NCBI RefSeq assembly: GCF_022878925.1
Contig: NZ_CP084629.1
Location: 372,001-436,000, forward strand
Length of the DNA stretch: 64,000 nucleotides
Source: Caballeronia sp. TF1N1
GTDB taxonomy: Bacteria > Pseudomonadota > Gammaproteobacteria > Burkholderiales > Burkholderiaceae
Direction of reading: 5' to 3'
The notes under the pieces were generated by a model. The model searched no databases and was not told the DNA's origin. It saw nothing but the letters and a program-made list of their open reading frames with translations. This document shows positions 44,328 to 53,537 of the stretch, in pieces. Each line of letters begins with the position of its first letter. Positions within the stretch are counted from its first letter, which is position 1. Made by a program: the position numbers and the translations under genes.

Positions 44328-44714
44328 TCAAGGATGAGCGCCAGCGCCGCTGGCCCGGATGTCGTCGAGACAGTGCATTACCTGTGCGCCGTCGACAGGC
44401 TTGCCGAGCACGCACAGCGCGCCAACGTCCAGCGCCTGTTTGCGCATGGCGTCCGAAGCGAACGCGGAGATGAAGATGATAGGTGGCGCGACGCCGCGAT
44501 CGACGAGTCTGCGGTACATCTCCACGCCCGAGATGCCTGGCATCTGGACATCCGAAATGATACACGCGACATCCGCGATCGAACCCGAATTCAGGAACGC
44601 TTCGCCGGAGTCGTAGAGCCGAACCTCCCAGCCAAGCGAGCGAACCAGGCTTGAGGTCGCGATGCGGACGGATTCGTCATCGTCGATGATCGAAACGACT
44701 GGGTTATTGAACAC
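44328..44714 (-). CDS. Single-domain response regulator
   Basis: This 128-residue protein is only a receiver domain: DDDE acidic cluster, phosphoacceptor Asp55 (CIISDVQMPGISG), Ser/Thr in FISAFA, and Lys in LGKPVDG. It has no output domain. It lies upstream of the PAS kinase gene in the same direction, separated by 125 bases, and could compete for phosphate from it or relay to another kinase. A cluster of GTATGA half-sites lies upstream. Confidence 0.9.
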   Translation of the reverse strand: MFNNPVVSIIDDDESVRIATSSLVRSLGWEVRLYDSGEAFLNSGSIADVACIISDVQMPGISGVEMYRRLVDRGVAPPIIFISAFASDAMRKQALDVGALCVLGKPVDGAQVMHCLDDIRASGAGAHP

Positions 44715-45179
44715 GCAACAAAGTCCTCGGGCCTAGTGTGCGGTGGCGGCGATAAACCAGGCGGCGGGCCGTCGACCGTGATGCCATGTTAAGTAAAAGC
44801 ATCGGACGTGAAAATCATATTTATGTATGAGACGAAGCCGGTCTAATACCTTCGTATGAGCCGTTTAACCCTGCGTCTCATACCGCTTCATACGCGCGGC
44901 CTAACCATTCGGCGCAGGCAACGACGCCGTGCCGACTACTCATGCAAAGGTTTAGGCGCGTCATCTCTAACGGCCGCATGAGCGAACGCACGTAGGGATA
45001 GGCTCACCGCGCATCCGGACATAAAGTTACTCCAAGGTCGCAGCAACGAAAGCCTCACCGCTCAAGCAGACGACCTCATCGTATGCGAAGCCAGTGAATC
45101 GGCTTCCTAAGTAATGCCATCTGTCCATTACGTCATTCGGCTCCACGCGGAAACGCCGAGCCTTTAAAGGAGTATCACC
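44715..45179. promoter_or_regulatory. Regulatory intergenic region with GTATGA half-site cluster
   Basis: These 465 bases lie between the divergent receiver-only gene and the DUF4148 gene. Four half-sites occur within 70 bases: GTATGAGACG at 44825-44834, CGTATGAG at 44853-44860, CGTCTCATAC at 44874-44883, and TTCATACG at 44887-44894; the first and third form a 10-bp inverted repeat. A regulator of the neighbouring two-component system could bind here. The rest shows no gene. Confidence 0.5.
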
Positions 45180-45527
45180 ATGAACAAGTTTCTCGTCAGT
45201 CTCGCTTTCGCAGTCAGCGCCGTTGCCGCTCCCGCCATGTCGTATGCGCAGTCGAATCAGCCGGTGACGCGCGCCGAAGTGCGCGCCGATCTCGTGCGCC
45301 TGGAGAAGGCCGGGTACAAGCCCGCAGTGAACGACGACGCAACCTACCCCGCAGACATCCAGGCAGCCGAAGCCAAGGTCGCGGCGAGCTACGCGGCCAC
45401 GCACGGCACGAGCGATGTAGGCGGCGTGGCATTGACCGGTGCGTCCGCCAGCGGCTCGAAGGTGTCCGCCGCTTCCAGAAACTGCGTCGGCCCCGCGGAC
45501 TACTGCGTGCCGTATTTCGGCAGCTAA
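45180..45527 (+). CDS. DUF4148 family exported small protein
   Basis: This 115-residue protein has a Sec signal peptide (MNKFLVSLAFAVSAVAAPAMSYAQ) and the DUF4148 block VTRAEVRADLVRLEKAGYKPAVNDDATYPADIQAAEAKV. Such proteins are abundant in Burkholderia periplasms and have no defined activity. AAAGGAG lies 8 bases before the ATG. Two Cys residues in the tail (NCVGPADYCVPYFGS) could form a disulfide. Confidence 0.9.
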   Translation: MNKFLVSLAFAVSAVAAPAMSYAQSNQPVTRAEVRADLVRLEKAGYKPAVNDDATYPADIQAAEAKVAASYAATHGTSDVGGVALTGASASGSKVSAASRNCVGPADYCVPYFGS

Positions 45528-45602
45528 AGCCAAGCGGTCCGGCGCCGGTCACTGCGGCATGCCGGACCGCACACGCGTACTGAATGCCACTCGGAGTTCC
45601 AC

Positions 45603-46382
45603 ATGAAAAACCTGTTGCTCTCTGCCGCGATGTTCGCGGTATCCGCCGCTTTTCTCACCTCGGCGCCCGTCATGGCGCAAGGCGAAAAGCCCGTGAAGAA
45701 CATCGTGCTCGTGCACGGCGCCTGGGTCGACGGTTCCGGCTGGCAGCCGGTCTACGACATTCTCAAGAAGGACGGCTACCACGTCAGTATCGTGCAGGAA
45801 CCGCTGACTTCGCTCGATGACGACGTCGCCGCCACCAAGCGCGTGCTCGACTTGCAGCACGGACCGACGATCCTCGTCGGACACAGTTATGGCGGTTCGG
45901 TGATCACCGAGGCAGGCGAGCATCCGGATGTGGTCGGACTCGTGTACGTGGCCGCGCATGCGCCGAATGTCGGCGAGGACGAAAGCACGCTCGGCAAGGG
46001 CAAGCCGAGCTTCACCTCGAAGCAGGCCGGCGCGATCGAGAAGACGAGCGACGGTTATACGTTCCTGAATCCTTCCGCGTTCCCCAAGGATTTTGCCGCC
46101 GATCTTTCTTCAAAGGAAGCGACCTTCGAAGCGCATTCGCAAATGCTGACCGCAGCGAAAGTCTTCTCGGAGCCGCTCACGTCCGCTGCGTGGACCACGA
46201 AGCCGAGTTGGGGCATCGTCGCGGGCGCGGACAAGATTATCAATCCGGATCTGGAGCGCTGGTACTACGAGCGCGCGCATAGCCACATGACCGTGATTCC
46301 GGGCGCGAGCCACTCGGTGTACGAATCGCAGCCGGTTAAGGTGGCCGCAGTGATCGAGGACGCCGCGAAGCACGCGCAATAA
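45603..46382 (+). CDS. Exported alpha/beta hydrolase
   Basis: This 259-residue protein has a signal peptide ending AQGEK near residue 26. It has an alpha/beta hydrolase fold with oxyanion region LVHGAWVDGSGW, nucleophile elbow GHSYGG (Ser95), an Asp in AGADKIINPD and a His in GASHSVYES. It belongs to the esterase/signal-peptide-bearing hydrolases often annotated in Burkholderia; its substrate is unknown. It is 75 bases downstream of the DUF4148 gene. Confidence 0.88.
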   Translation: MKNLLLSAAMFAVSAAFLTSAPVMAQGEKPVKNIVLVHGAWVDGSGWQPVYDILKKDGYHVSIVQEPLTSLDDDVAATKRVLDLQHGPTILVGHSYGGSVITEAGEHPDVVGLVYVAAHAPNVGEDESTLGKGKPSFTSKQAGAIEKTSDGYTFLNPSAFPKDFAADLSSKEATFEAHSQMLTAAKVFSEPLTSAAWTTKPSWGIVAGADKIINPDLERWYYERAHSHMTVIPGASHSVYESQPVKVAAVIEDAAKHAQ

Positions 46383-46540
46383 CCTGCAATAACGCGACCT
46401 TGGATAGACGAGACATCGACACTTCAAAGGTGCCGATGTCTTTTGCATGGCGTACGAGCCGCGACTGTGCAGGATTCAGGCGCGGTTTTTCTTCTGCTGT
46501 TAAATTAGGGGCCAGCCAAACCACCGATCGAGAGAATCCG

Positions 46541-47588
46541 ATGGCTGAACAACCCGCATCCCCAATACGCCCGCTCATTCTTATCGCTATCGTCGTGGCC
46601 GTCGTGGTCGCCGCGTTCGCGTACACCGCCGGCTGGCTGTCGCCTACGCGACTCACGCCTGCGAAGATCGTCAATAGCCTCGCGCCACCGGGCGGACCCG
46701 CGCTCGGCTTCAGACGCAACCATGCGAAGGGCGTCTGCTTCACTGGCAACTTCGAGTCGAATGGCGGCGCGGCTTCGCTATCCAAGGCGCAGCTTTTCGC
46801 GCCTGGCAATTACCCCGTGACCGGCCGACCTTGCGACGCCCGACCCGAAGACCGCCGATTCATCGGCGCGCGTGCGCGGACTGAGCTTGCGAATCGTCAT
46901 GCCGGACCACAGCGAGTGGCGCTCCGCGATGATCGACGCGCCCTTCTTCCCCGTCGCCACGCCGGAAGCGTTCTATGAACTGCAGCGCGCATCCGCCCGT
47001 AAGGACGATCCCGACGCGATGAAGCAGTTCGCCGCCGCGCATCCGGAGATCGGCGCATTCGGCAAATGGGCGTCGAGCGCGCCGTTCACCGGCTCCTTCG
47101 CGGACGATCAGTACAACAGCCTCAATAGCTTCGTCTTCACGGACGCCTCCGGGCAAGACCGCGTCGTGCGCTGGTCGTTCGTGCCGGTGGCCAAGCCCGA
47201 GACCTTGACGGGCGATCAGTTGAAGCAGAAAGGCGCGAACTTTCTCGATGCCGACATCACGCAGCGCGTGCAGAGCGGGCCGCAACGCTGGACCATGGTC
47301 GTGACGGTGGCCAATCCCGGCGACCCCACGGCGGACCCGAGCAAGGCGTGGCCGGACGATCGCCAGAAGGTCGAAGCGGGCACGCTGGTCGTCACCGCGA
47401 TCGAGGCCGAGCCGGATGGCCCATGCCGCGATCTGAATTTCGATCCGGTGGTGCTTCCGCCCGGCATGCACGTTTCCGACGATCCGTTCCCTGCCGCGCG
47501 TTCGGCTGCCTATTCGGTGTCGTTCAACCGGAGAACCGCCGAGGACAAGGACTATCCGCATCAACCGGCGCAAGGAGCGAATCAATGA
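46541..47588 (+). pseudogene. Membrane-anchored catalase-like peroxidase, frameshifted
   Basis: The first frame (ATG 46541) gives an N-terminal membrane helix and the catalase-like GGPALGFRRNHAKGVCFTGNFESNG and APGNYPVTGR. The reading then moves by one base near 46820-46835. The second frame continues ADLATPDPKTADSS, ARVRGLSLRIVMPDHSEWR and the rest of the SrpA-type catalase-like domain to the TGA at 47586-47588. Together they match one catalase-family peroxidase of about 340 residues. Either the gene is broken or the base count at the join is wrong. Cytochrome b561 overlaps its stop by 4 bases. Confidence 0.8.
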
Positions 47589-48124
47589 GCACGATCCACA
47601 CACGCTTCTCGCCCCTGCAACGCGCGCTGCACTGGCTCATGGCGATTTGCATTCTGGCAATGCTGTTCATCGGCGTCGGCATGGTGTCCACCGTGCGGCC
47701 CGACTATCTCACGCTGGTGTCGATCCACAAGCCGCTCGGCGTGACGATTCTCGTGCTCGCACTGATCCGGCTGGTCGTGCGGCTCGTGCGCGGCGCGCCA
47801 CCGTTGCCCGCCAATATGCCGGAGCCGATGAAGCTCGCCGCCCACCTCTCGCATCTCGCGTTTTATGCGCTGATGATCGGCTTGCCGCTCATCGGCTATG
47901 GCATGTTGTCGGCGGCGGATTATCCGGTCGTGGTGTTCGGCGTGCGATTGCCCTCCATTCTTCCGCATAGCAACTCGCTGCATTCGCTGCTTTGGGACGC
48001 GCACAAGTACCTGGCGCTTTGCTTCTTCGCGCTGATCGTCGTGCATCTCGCGGCGGCGCTGTTTCATGCGCTCGTCCGGCGCGACGGCGTGTTTCAGGCA
48101 ATGGCGCCGTGGAGCGATCGCTGA
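47585..48124 (+). CDS. Cytochrome b561
   Basis: This 179-residue membrane protein has four hydrophobic helices and the conserved His ligands of the bacterial b561 family (RALHWLMA; SIHKPLGVT; LWDAHKYLA; VVHLAAALFHA). The ATG at 47585 overlaps the catalase-like stop by 4 bases; the frame upstream to 47348 lies inside the catalase-like gene. Catalase-like SrpA proteins are often paired with a b561 that may supply electrons, so this one probably served the frameshifted peroxidase. Confidence 0.9.
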   Translation: MSTIHTRFSPLQRALHWLMAICILAMLFIGVGMVSTVRPDYLTLVSIHKPLGVTILVLALIRLVVRLVRGAPPLPANMPEPMKLAAHLSHLAFYALMIGLPLIGYGMLSAADYPVVVFGVRLPSILPHSNSLHSLLWDAHKYLALCFFALIVVHLAAALFHALVRRDGVFQAMAPWSDR

Positions 48125-48184
48125 CGCGTACACAGGCGGCGCTTCTGTATGATGGCGGGCCACCATCATTCGAGGATTATCGCC

Positions 48185-48505
48185 ATGAGCGCAGCATCGC
48201 AATTCGATCAGGTTTCCGTCATCAAGCGCGCGAACGTTTATTTCGATGGCAAGTGCGTCTCGCATACGGTGCTTTTCGCCGACGGCTCGAAGAAGACGCT
48301 TGGCGTGATTCTGCCCGGCACGCTCGACTTCGGCACCGATGCGCCGGAACTGATGGACGTGCAGGCGGGCCAATGCCGTATCCGTCTTCAAGGTAGCGAT
48401 GAATGGAAGACCTACGGCGCTGGCGAGTCTTTCTCGGTGCCGGGAAAGAGCCGCTTCGATATAGAAGTGGTCGAGACGCTGGATTATGTTTGCAGTTATC
48501 TTTGA
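48185..48505 (+). CDS. ppnP: Pyrimidine/purine nucleoside phosphorylase PpnP
   Basis: This 106-residue cupin-like protein matches the PpnP (DUF1255) family: [47 protein letters not shown], and [18 protein letters not shown] ending DYVCSYL. PpnP splits nucleosides with phosphate to free bases and pentose-1-phosphate. The start at 48185 is preferred to the in-frame GTG/ATG at 48149. It is followed by a terminator. Confidence 0.93.
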   Translation: MSAASQFDQVSVIKRANVYFDGKCVSHTVLFADGSKKTLGVILPGTLDFGTDAPELMDVQAGQCRIRLQGSDEWKTYGAGESFSVPGKSRFDIEVVETLDYVCSYL

Positions 48506-48530
48506 CCTAGTTTAGAGGCTAGGGGCGAAG

Positions 48531-48559
48531 CGGCTGATCCGGCGTGATTGGCCGTTTTT
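48531..48559 (+). terminator. Rho-independent terminator after ppnP
   Basis: CGGCTGATC and GATTGGCCG form a 9-bp stem with two wobbles and a 6-base loop, followed directly by TTTTTC. It lies 26 bases after the ppnP stop and just before the end of the convergent DUF2628 gene. Confidence 0.75.
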
Positions 48560-48573
48560 CTCGGCGCCTGCGG

Positions 48574-49119
48574 TCAGACAGCACCGATCATCGACCAGAC
48601 GCTGAAGATGAGAATCGCGAGAGAGACTGCCGACGCTATCCAGCCGGCCATCGCGCTCGTTCCGCCGCGCAGCTTCAGTTGCTCTGCGCGCTCGCCCGGC
48701 AGCAACACCTCAGCCTTGATCCGTTCGACTGCTTTCTCGACATGCGCGCGATAAATCAAGTTGCCTGAAAAAGCCCACGCGAACATCAATGCGTAACTCG
48801 ACACCTCGCCAAGCGAATCGCTCATCAAGCCGAGCAGCAGGTTCAGCAACGTGCCGCCAACGAAGACCGCGACCGCCTGCCAGTACATCTTGCGATACGC
48901 AAACCATACGGGACCGCCAAAGAACGCCGCGACATTCCACGTCGGCTTAATGTTTCCATTTTTGTCCTTGGCTGACCACTTGCCCGCGTAATACTCCACG
49001 TTCTTTCCGACAAAAGCGGCCATATCCTTATCCAAGCCAGCCGCTGCCGCAGTCGTAACCGTTCCCTTGATGCCTTCGTTGTTATCGAATTCCATGTCTT
49101 GCTTTAGTTGCTGTTGCAT
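48574..49119 (-). CDS. DUF2628 family membrane protein
   Basis: This 181-residue protein has an N-terminal soluble part (~70 residues, with FVGKNVEYYAGKWSAKDKNG) followed by the DUF2628 core WNVAAFFGGPVWFAYRKMYWQAVAVFVGGTLLNLLLGL and further helices (about four in total). The function of the family is unknown. It converges with ppnP across a terminator. Confidence 0.85.
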   Translation of the reverse strand: MQQQLKQDMEFDNNEGIKGTVTTAAAAGLDKDMAAFVGKNVEYYAGKWSAKDKNGNIKPTWNVAAFFGGPVWFAYRKMYWQAVAVFVGGTLLNLLLGLMSDSLGEVSSYALMFAWAFSGNLIYRAHVEKAVERIKAEVLLPGERAEQLKLRGGTSAMAGWIASAVSLAILIFSVWSMIGAV

Positions 49120-49296
49120 CTGTCCGCATGGAAGCGGACTCGAATTACCGAATGCGAACGACGTTTAAAAAATCGTTTAATTCGGGCAGCAGACGATACA
49201 CGCGCGACCTGCACTTGAAAAGTCAGGACGCGCGAGCCTTACAAAAATTTGCGCTTGCTTGTCGCCGTGTTCAGGCGAGCTTCGAAGCCAGACCAC

Positions 49297-50412
49297 TCAC
49301 TGAAACACCACTGGCACCGGCCTCGTCAGCAAGTCCACGTACAGCTTGAAGAATCGATCATTATCGAACTTCGTGACATACGTGATCTTTTGCGGCGATG
49401 CCCCCGCAGCAGGCGTGTCCGGATACACCCGCACATGACCCTGATCCTCGCCGGGCGTCGTGTCGATATCCAGGTATGCGCTCTGCGTCTGCGTCGCGTA
49501 AGTTGGATCGCTGAAGTAAGCGATGGTCAGCGTGTCGTAGAGATCCGTGCTCGATGCGAACGCACCCGCATTCACGGTTGCATACGCCTTCGTCACGGCC
49601 GTCTGCCCGGTCGGCGGGTTGACGATCTGGTTGTAGATGCTCTCGGTCAACGGCACGGTGTTGGTCACATCGAGCGGAATGACGGTTTGCGGAATCGACG
49701 TCTGCAAGAGCGTGCGCACCGCGAGCGGATCGAACCACCAGTTGAGCTCGCCGACTGCATTGGCGTTGCCCGGCACGTTCATCGCGCCGCCCATGTAGAC
49801 GATCTGCTTGATGAGCGGCACGATCTCCGGCGCCTTCTGCACCGCCGTCGCGAGATTGGTCGGCGGCCCGACTTCGAGAATCGTCACTTCATGTGGATAA
49901 TGTTTGATCGTGTCGATGAGAAAGTCGGCGGCGGCTTGCGTCTGTAGCTTGGTCGAGGTTGCGAAGCCGTCCGGCGGCGCGGTGAGCTGCGCTTGCGAAG
50001 TCGGCTCGGGACGCGACCACGCGCCGAAGTATCCGTTCGGATTCGCGGCCTGCTGCGCGCGGATGCTCGTCACATCGTATTGCAGCGGATAATCCGCGCC
50101 GCCGTACACGCCGACCTTGTTCTGCACGCCCATGCGTTCGACGGCCTTCAACGCATCGGCTTCTTCTTGCAGCAACCAGTCGTTGCCCGTCACCACGCAC
50201 AGGCCGAGCAGATTCACCTTGCCCTGTCCCATCAACTGCGTGGTCATGGCGAAGAGCTGGCCGTCGTCGCCCATGGTGTTGAAGTCGGAGTCGATCACGA
50301 TCTTCGGCGCGTTCGTGTATGCGTTGTGGTCGTCCGATGAGCCGCCGCAAGCGGCAAGCACCGCGACGACGCAAAGGGAAAGGGTCAAGCCTGCTGCAGT
50401 GCAACGTCGCAT
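49297..50412 (-). CDS. Nucleoside hydrolase-like lipoprotein
   Basis: This 371-residue protein has a lipoprotein signal (VVAVLAACGGSS) and the inosine/uridine nucleoside hydrolase fold. It has the calcium-binding N-terminal motif IVIDSDFNTMGDDGQLFA (DxD...DD), and ILEVGPPTNLA plus YMGGAMNVPGNANAVGELNWWFDP match the family. It may cleave extracellular nucleosides for salvage, consistent with ppnP nearby. The lipid anchor means it works outside the cytoplasm. No close operon partner is seen. Confidence 0.87.
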   Translation of the reverse strand: MRRCTAAGLTLSLCVVAVLAACGGSSDDHNAYTNAPKIVIDSDFNTMGDDGQLFAMTTQLMGQGKVNLLGLCVVTGNDWLLQEEADALKAVERMGVQNKVGVYGGADYPLQYDVTSIRAQQAANPNGYFGAWSRPEPTSQAQLTAPPDGFATSTKLQTQAAADFLIDTIKHYPHEVTILEVGPPTNLATAVQKAPEIVPLIKQIVYMGGAMNVPGNANAVGELNWWFDPLAVRTLLQTSIPQTVIPLDVTNTVPLTESIYNQIVNPPTGQTAVTKAYATVNAGAFASSTDLYDTLTIAYFSDPTYATQTQSAYLDIDTTPGEDQGHVRVYPDTPAAGASPQKITYVTKFDNDRFFKLYVDLLTRPVPVVFQ

Positions 50413-50495
50413 GATGCTGTCTCCGGATCGTTATATTCGAGTGATCACGTCATCGCGGACGGTGATTCATTCTACGACCGTTTGAGCAGATACGA

Positions 50496-50954
50496 CTACG
50501 CTTCGATCGGCGAGCCGTCCTTGCGCACGAACCGGCCATCGGCGTTGGCACTCATCATGTCGATGTCGGAACACGTGGTGAGATCGGGCCACGCGCGCGA
50601 GCCGACTTCGAGATACACGGCCATTTCCCGCGACCGGTTGATCATGTGATGCCCGTTGCCCGTGCCTTTAGCGAACGCGGCGCAATCGCCCGCACGCAAC
50701 ATGGTTTCGCCTTCGTCTTCGATCAGCACGAGTTCGCCCTGCAGCACATATACGAACTCGTCCTCGTGCGAATGCCAGTGACGCTGACTCGACCAGCTTC
50801 CCGGCGGCAAGTGCATCAAATTCACGCCGAAGTCCGTCAAGCCGCCAGCATCGCCAAGACGCCGACGGATGCGCGCGGCGCATGGTTGATCGTAAGGCGG
50901 TGGATAGCCGGAGCCTTGGTGCTCGGGCACATTGGCAAGATCGATTTTCGGCAT
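50496..50954 (-). CDS. Cupin domain protein
   Basis: The start at 50954 (MPKIDLANVPEHQGSGYP) is the family-like start; the frame is open to 51143 but lacks features. The 152-residue product has one cupin fold with RHWHSHEDEFVYVLQGELVLIEDEGE (metal-type His-x-His and Glu) and GNGHHMINRS. It lies divergent from the penicillin-binding protein gene by 67 bases. Substrate unknown. Confidence 0.85.
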   Translation of the reverse strand: MPKIDLANVPEHQGSGYPPPYDQPCAARIRRRLGDAGGLTDFGVNLMHLPPGSWSSQRHWHSHEDEFVYVLQGELVLIEDEGETMLRAGDCAAFAKGTGNGHHMINRSREMAVYLEVGSRAWPDLTTCSDIDMMSANADGRFVRKDGSPIEA

Positions 50955-51021
50955 GATGCGGCTCGTTTTGGAAAGTCGCGGAAAAAGCGCTTGTGCAAGG
51001 GTGTAGAAAGAATACGCTACG

Positions 51022-53382
51022 ATGCACGTTTTCTTCGCGCAAGCCCGCCGTATCTTCGTGACCGCTTCTGAATTCAAAGCCCTGGCGCGCGCATTCCTCG
51101 TTCGCCTTGCCGTCGAGCTTCGCCCGCATGCGCGTGTGCGCACGCTGCTGCTATTGCCCGCGCTTTTCGTGCTCTATGTGCTGGTGCTGATTCCCTTCAC
51201 GCCCGGCATTCGCGACCTGCGCCGCGCGAAGGTGGATCAACCCGCGCAAATCTATTCCGCCGATGGCAAGCTGCTCGCCGAATTCAAGCCAACGCATCGC
51301 GAATGGGTGAGCCTCAAGGACGTCTCGCCGCAAGTGATCGACGCGCTCATCGCCACTGAAGACAGGCGATTTCATGAGCATCATGGTATTGACTGGCGAC
51401 GCACGGCATCGGCCGCGCTGCATACGTTCAAGGGCCAGAAACAAGGCGGTTCCACGCTTACGCAGCAGCTCGCGCGCAATCTTTATCCCGATGACATCGG
51501 CCGCTCGCAGACGCTCACGCGCAAAGTGAAGGAGGCCATCACCGCGTTCAAGATCGAAGCGGTCTATTCGAAGGAAGAGATTCTCGAAACGTATCTGAAC
51601 ACGGTGCCGTTCTTGTATAACGCGTATGGCATCGAGATGGCCGCACGCACTTACTTCGATAAATCCGCGAGCGAACTCGACGTGCTCGAAAGCGCGACGC
51701 TTATCGGCATGCTGAAGGGCAACAGCTACTACAACCCTGTGATCAACCCTGAACGCGCGCTCGACAGACGCAATATCGTGCTCGGGCAGATGGTGCGCTT
51801 CGGCCATCTCGCGCCTGCGAAGCTCGAAGCGTTGCAGAAGAAGCCGTTGCGCATCGACTTCGAACGTCAGACCGAGGAGCCGGGACGCGCGCCGCATTTC
51901 GCGCAACAGTTACGCAAGTGGCTGATCGCGTGGGCCGACGACAACGACTTCAACATCTATTCCGATGGTCTCGTCGTGCGCACGACGCTTGACTCGCGTT
52001 TGCAAACGATGGCCACGCAATCGCTTACGTGGCAAGGCAATCAGTTGCAGTCCATCGCCAATGCGGCTTGGGGCGGGCGCGGTGGCTGCGCGAATGCGAA
52101 CGCGGACCTTGCACATGCGTTCATCCGCGAGACGAGCGAGTATCGCGTGGCGCGCGATGGCGGAGCGAACGACGCCGACGTCATCAAGAGCCTTAGCGCG
52201 AATCGCACGTTCATGCAGGCGTTATGCGAGAACAAGACGCGTGTGCAGGCCGGCTTTTTAGCGCTAGATCCGCGCAACGGGCAGATCAAGGCGTGGGTCG
52301 GCAGCCGCGACTTCACGCAAGACCCGTTCGATCATGTGCAACAGGCGCGCCGTCAGCCGGGCTCGACATTCAAGCCGTTCGTGTATGGCGCGGCCTTCGC
52401 GCGCGGCTCGAAGCCCACGGATACGATCATCGATCAGGCGGTGGAGATTCCCATCAAGGGCGAGGAAACCTGGCGTCCCACCGACGATTCGCCGCCAAGC
52501 GGCCGGCCGGTGAGTCTGCGCGACGGCATCGCGTATTCGAAGAACCGCATCACCGCGCAACTGATGCAGCAAGTGGGTCCGGCGCGCGTGGCGCGACTCG
52601 CGCGCGACATGGGCGTGCGCGAAAGTCATCTCGACGTGGTGCCTTCGCTTGCGCTCGGCACGAGTCCGGTGACGCTCAAGGAGATGGTGGCGGCTTACGG
52701 CACCATTGCCAACGACGGCAACTACATGGAGCCGCTGCTCGTGACGCGCATCGAGAACAAGGATGGCGAGGTGCTCGCGCAATTCGAAAGCAAGCCGGAA
52801 CGCGCGCTGTCGGTCGATGCCACGCGCAAGCTCGTCGACGTCATGCGCGATGTCATCAATCGCGGCACGGGCACGCTGATCCGCACGCGCTTCGGCATTC
52901 GCGGCGACGTCGCGGGAAAGACCGGCACGACGCAAGACAACGCGGACGGCTGGTTCATCCTGATGCAACCGCAACTCGTGGCGGGCGCTTGGGTCGGCTT
53001 CAACGACAGCCGCGTGACCTTGCGTAGCGATTACTGGGGACAAGGCGCACATAGCGCATTGCCGATGATCGGCGACTTCACGCAACGGGCGATGCGTTCG
53101 CATCTGATCGATGCCCGTGCACGCTTCGATACGCAGGAAGTGCCGGGCATGTGGGACCTCATGGCGACGCGTGTGAAGACGTGGTTTGCCGAGACGTTTT
53201 CGAAAGCGCCGAAACCTGCGCAGACGCCTCAGCACGCACCGCGCGCGCGTCGTTCACCCGCCACGCATACCGCGCCCGCTGCTGAAGTCACGGAAGAAAA
53301 AGCGCAGCCGCCCGTCTTCGACACATTGCCGCCGATACTTCCCGCGCCTGCGGAACCGGCCTCGCCGACACGTCAGGAATAA
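51022..53382 (+). CDS. Class A penicillin-binding protein (PBP1-type)
   Basis: This 786-residue bifunctional murein synthase has one N-terminal membrane helix (residues ~40-60), a GT51 glycosyltransferase domain with catalytic Glu113 in ATEDRRFHEHHG, and QGGSTLTQQLARNLY. The transpeptidase domain has Ser448 in GSTFKPF, SKN at the second motif and KTGTT (Lys633) at the third. A Pro/Ala-rich tail follows residue ~735. It lacks the long C-terminal domain of PbpC. It elongates and cross-links peptidoglycan at the inner membrane. Confidence 0.92.
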   Translation: MHVFFAQARRIFVTASEFKALARAFLVRLAVELRPHARVRTLLLLPALFVLYVLVLIPFTPGIRDLRRAKVDQPAQIYSADGKLLAEFKPTHREWVSLKDVSPQVIDALIATEDRRFHEHHGIDWRRTASAALHTFKGQKQGGSTLTQQLARNLYPDDIGRSQTLTRKVKEAITAFKIEAVYSKEEILETYLNTVPFLYNAYGIEMAARTYFDKSASELDVLESATLIGMLKGNSYYNPVINPERALDRRNIVLGQMVRFGHLAPAKLEALQKKPLRIDFERQTEEPGRAPHFAQQLRKWLIAWADDNDFNIYSDGLVVRTTLDSRLQTMATQSLTWQGNQLQSIANAAWGGRGGCANANADLAHAFIRETSEYRVARDGGANDADVIKSLSANRTFMQALCENKTRVQAGFLALDPRNGQIKAWVGSRDFTQDPFDHVQQARRQPGSTFKPFVYGAAFARGSKPTDTIIDQAVEIPIKGEETWRPTDDSPPSGRPVSLRDGIAYSKNRITAQLMQQVGPARVARLARDMGVRESHLDVVPSLALGTSPVTLKEMVAAYGTIANDGNYMEPLLVTRIENKDGEVLAQFESKPERALSVDATRKLVDVMRDVINRGTGTLIRTRFGIRGDVAGKTGTTQDNADGWFILMQPQLVAGAWVGFNDSRVTLRSDYWGQGAHSALPMIGDFTQRAMRSHLIDARARFDTQEVPGMWDLMATRVKTWFAETFSKAPKPAQTPQHAPRARRSPATHTAPAAEVTEEKAQPPVFDTLPPILPAPAEPASPTRQE

Positions 53383-53537
53383 GGTTAGCAAACGTTCTCT
53401 AAAGTTTCCTTGTACCGCTCCGTTAACTCGGATGTCTCCTGACATGACCGCGTGAATCATGGCGTCCGCCTCTCCGGCGGCAATTCTTGCCATATCGCAC
53501 AGACGCGCTCGGGTCTTATCCTCAAGGAATTCTTGCA

